DNA of 5,006 nt from Thermoleophilaceae bacterium (GTDB lineage Bacteria > Actinomycetota > Thermoleophilia > Solirubrobacterales > Thermoleophilaceae): NCBI GenBank assembly GCA_013813135.1, contig JACCSF010000126.1, positions 1 through 5,006 on the forward strand, given 5' to 3'. Made by a program: the position numbers and the translations under genes. Positions within the stretch are counted from its first letter, which is position 1. Each line of letters starts with the position of its first letter. Below, in pieces: positions 3,154-5,006 of this stretch. The notes beneath the pieces were generated by a model. The model saw only the letters and a list, made by a program, of their open reading frames with translations, was not told where the DNA came from and searched no databases.

Positions 3154-5006
3154 TCATGGGCATGGTCCTTCGGCGCCCCGGACGGTCACCGCTCGGCTGC
3201 GACTGCGGCCGCCGGCGAACGGGTAGCCGGCTTCAGCGGGGATCTGGGCGCGCAGCTGGTAGGTCGTGTGGCAGCGGACGAGTCGGAAGCGATAGCGCAG
3301 CGCCCAGCGTCCCTGCGCGTCGGTGCGCAGGGTGCGGAAGGTGGTCCACTCCCCCGACGGCTGCTTGACCTGGATTTCGACGAGCTTGCCGGGCTCGGGC
3401 AGCGGCCGGCTCCGCACCCGGCCGCGGAACACGACGCGGCCGCCGTTGAGCACGCGCTGGCGAGACGGCCTGAAGCTCCCCGCAGCGGGCACCACGAGCC
3501 GCACCTGGCGCTCCGCGGGCAGCACCATGGCGGTGCCTTGGTAGACGAACCGCAGCGTGCGGCTGGCCGAGCCGGCGGCCCGGTAGCGGTAGCCGCCCTC
3601 GGCGTCAGTGGTGAGCACGGCCAGCACCTGGTCGCCACTGGGGCTCGGGCCGAGCACCTGGATCTGCTGGCCTGGGAGCGGCTGGCCGTCGCGGTTTGTC
3701 AGCCGCCCGGCGATCGTGACGTGGCCGCCGTAGCGCACACGGGACGCCGAGCGCAGCACGGTCACCTTGCGCCGGATCGTGCGGTGCTTGGCGCCGCGGC
3801 GGCGGCCCTTCTTGCGCGCGACCTTCTTCAGAACGATCTTGGTCTTGGCCACCCCGGCCTGCATGGCCGACTGGATGCGCAGCGGCAGCGTCAGCGGCTG
3901 CGCGGCGGCCGCCACGCCGACGTTCCCGGCCAAATCGATGGCCTGGGCACGCAACAGGTACCGGCCCGGCTCCAGGACGGCGTCATCGATGCGCGCCACC
4001 AGCCGGCTGCCGTCGAGCTGCGTGGGCAGCGCCTGCCAGCTGTTCGAGCCCTCGCGGCTGAGCTCGACCTGGCCGCCCGCCACGCCCGAGATCGTCTCGG
4101 TCACTGCGACCGACACCCGGGTCGGATCGTCGGCCGGCGAAGCCTCAAAGCCGAGTGCGGGCGGCTCGGGGTCGTAGCGCAACCGAACCGGCTGCGAGGC
4201 GTAGGCGTCGTTGCGATTGGTTGCCGCGTCCTCGCGAACGACGCGCAGCTCCCACTCCCCGGGCTCGGGCACCTTCAGGTCGGCCAGCCGCGCTATCTCG
4301 GCCCCCGCCTGGCTGCCGGTCGTACAGGCATTGCCTCCGGGTCGGCACAGGCGCCAGTGGGCGGCCGTGATCGGCGCGCGATCGCCCTCGGCGGGGTTCT
4401 GCCAGACCGTGGCGAAGGCGTTGGCCGACCGCCATGTCTCGCCTCCCTCCACGGATACGGGAACGGCACCTGGGGCGCTATGGTCGATCCGCACCGTCAC
4501 CGGCTGCGAGGCGTTCGCGTTGTCGGCCGTGTCGATCGCCTGCACCTGAAGCGGCTGGGTGCCTTCGCCGATCTTTGTCGTGTCGACCGAGATCGTCCCC
4601 GGATCGTTGGTGCAGGGAATCGGTCGCGTGTAGTCGCACGGTCGCTCGTGTCGTGGGTCGCGCCCTCGACCACCAATCAAAGCCTGCGCGCTCTTGACGC
4701 CGACGTTGTCGCTGGCTGTGTAGCTGACGCTCTGGGTGCCGTTGACCCAGGCGCCTTGCGTGAAGGGGTTGTCCTGCACGATGCCGACGGCGGGGCCGCT
4801 GACGTCGACGACGGTCGCTTCGGCGTAGTAGGTCCGGACGTCGTTGATCGAGCGCGCGGAGCAGAAGCGTTTGCGGCTGCCGCCGACGCAGACGGCGCGC
4901 TGGACGATCCGGGTGGCGCCGGCGATGTTGAACAGCTTTGGCCTCGGTACCCCGACTTGGGCGGTCTGGGCGCGCTCGCTTTTCGGGCAGTTGCGGTTGG
5001 CGCGCC
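3154..5006 (-). CDS. Large secreted Ig-like repeat protein (5' end outside window)
   Basis: The frame is open from the window edge to TGA at 3156-3154, giving 616 complete codons from 5004. A GTG at 4779 is not the start, because clearly protein-like sequence with Cys-rich segments (CVGG..RKRFCS) continues upstream. Counting from the edge, about 62-175, 176-280 and 281-375 are three Ig-like or fibronectin-like repeats. Each ends in a recurring strand such as QAIDTADNANAS, REDAATNRNDA or QAIDLAGNVG, often followed by R-x-D-x-x-x-P. Residues 387-418 are a linker with half of its residues Lys or Arg. Two C-terminal beta-sandwich domains follow: 420-505, of the carboxypeptidase-regulatory type (VTIAGRLTNRDGQPLPGQQI, TTDAEGGYRY), and 510-609 (RVVFRGRV, KLVEIQVK, RTDAQGRWALRYRF, EAGYPFAGG). 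This domain series is common in exported proteins of Thermoleophilia. The protein ends in EGPCP with no sortase motif or membrane anchor, suggesting release or non-covalent surface attachment. The expected signal peptide lies beyond the window. The function is unknown; adhesion or matrix roles are possible. Confidence 0.88.
   Translation of the reverse strand, partial: RANRNCPKSERAQTAQVGVPRPKLFNIAGATRIVQRAVCVGGSRKRFCSARSINDVRTYYAEATVVDVSGPAVGIVQDNPFTQGAWVNGTQSVSYTASDNVGVKSAQALIGGRGRDPRHERPCDYTRPIPCTNDPGTISVDTTKIGEGTQPLQVQAIDTADNANASQPVTVRIDHSAPGAVPVSVEGGETWRSANAFATVWQNPAEGDRAPITAAHWRLCRPGGNACTTGSQAGAEIARLADLKVPEPGEWELRVVREDAATNRNDAYASQPVRLRYDPEPPALGFEASPADDPTRVSVAVTETISGVAGGQVELSREGSNSWQALPTQLDGSRLVARIDDAVLEPGRYLLRAQAIDLAGNVGVAAAAQPLTLPLRIQSAMQAGVAKTKIVLKKVARKKGRRRGAKHRTIRRKVTVLRSASRVRYGGHVTIAGRLTNRDGQPLPGQQIQVLGPSPSGDQVLAVLTTDAEGGYRYRAAGSASRTLRFVYQGTAMVLPAERQVRLVVPAAGSFRPSRQRVLNGGRVVFRGRVRSRPLPEPGKLVEIQVKQPSGEWTTFRTLRTDAQGRWALRYRFRLVRCHTTYQLRAQIPAEAGYPFAGGRSRSRAVTVRGAEGPCP

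Noticed and set aside
2325..3368. A 347-codon plus-strand frame over the small secreted gene and the end of the Ig-like gene
   Set aside because: It covers two well-supported minus-strand genes plus their intergenic gap and shows no recognisable sequence.

Overview
The window is a GC-rich segment of an actinobacterial genome, most likely from the class Thermoleophilia (Solirubrobacterales and relatives). The best taxonomic clue is the small gene at 2460-3065. Its N-terminus (a basic RRRLSYANVV stretch, then ATLALFLALGG) and the following N-S-V-x-G-x-K-L type repeats are characteristic of secreted proteins of that class. The lineage is an inference from remembered family signatures, not from a database search.

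Layout. All apparent host genes lie on the minus strand, so transcription runs from high to low coordinates. (1) 3154-5006: the C-terminal 617 or so codons of a large secreted protein with three Ig-like repeats, a very basic linker and two C-terminal beta-sandwich domains; its 5' end lies beyond the window. (2) 2460-3065: a small secreted or membrane-anchored protein of about 201 residues with a four-cysteine C-terminal domain. (3) About 2272-2459: a stretch with no accepted gene that still looks coding in one minus-strand frame. (4) About 893-2277: an insertion sequence of the IS110 family, inserted in the opposite orientation, with an intact DEDD transposase at 1020-2105. (5) 1-839: the N-terminal 279 codons of a LysM cell-wall protein with a GTG start; its 3' end lies beyond the window.

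The most interesting material is non-coding. IS110-family recombinases are guided by a structured RNA encoded in one non-coding end of the element (bridge RNA or seekRNA). Both ends of this element carry strong potential RNA structure. The left end has an 8-bp hairpin and a long-range 8-bp stem that enclose a second hairpin and cover the transposase ribosome-binding site. The right end has a twin 23-nt imperfect repeat, one copy of which forms the loop of a 10-bp GC hairpin. A 12-bp perfect inverted repeat links the two ends.

The same hexamer, CCTAGA, occurs at 893-898 and 2272-2277. If the DNA between the copies is removed, a minus-strand frame that looks coding at 2278-2436 joins in frame to a 16-codon frame whose TGA stop overlaps the GTG start of the LysM gene. 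The element may therefore have split a small gene that was translationally coupled to the LysM gene. This is an inference from sequence reading alone, but an empty-site comparison would test it directly.
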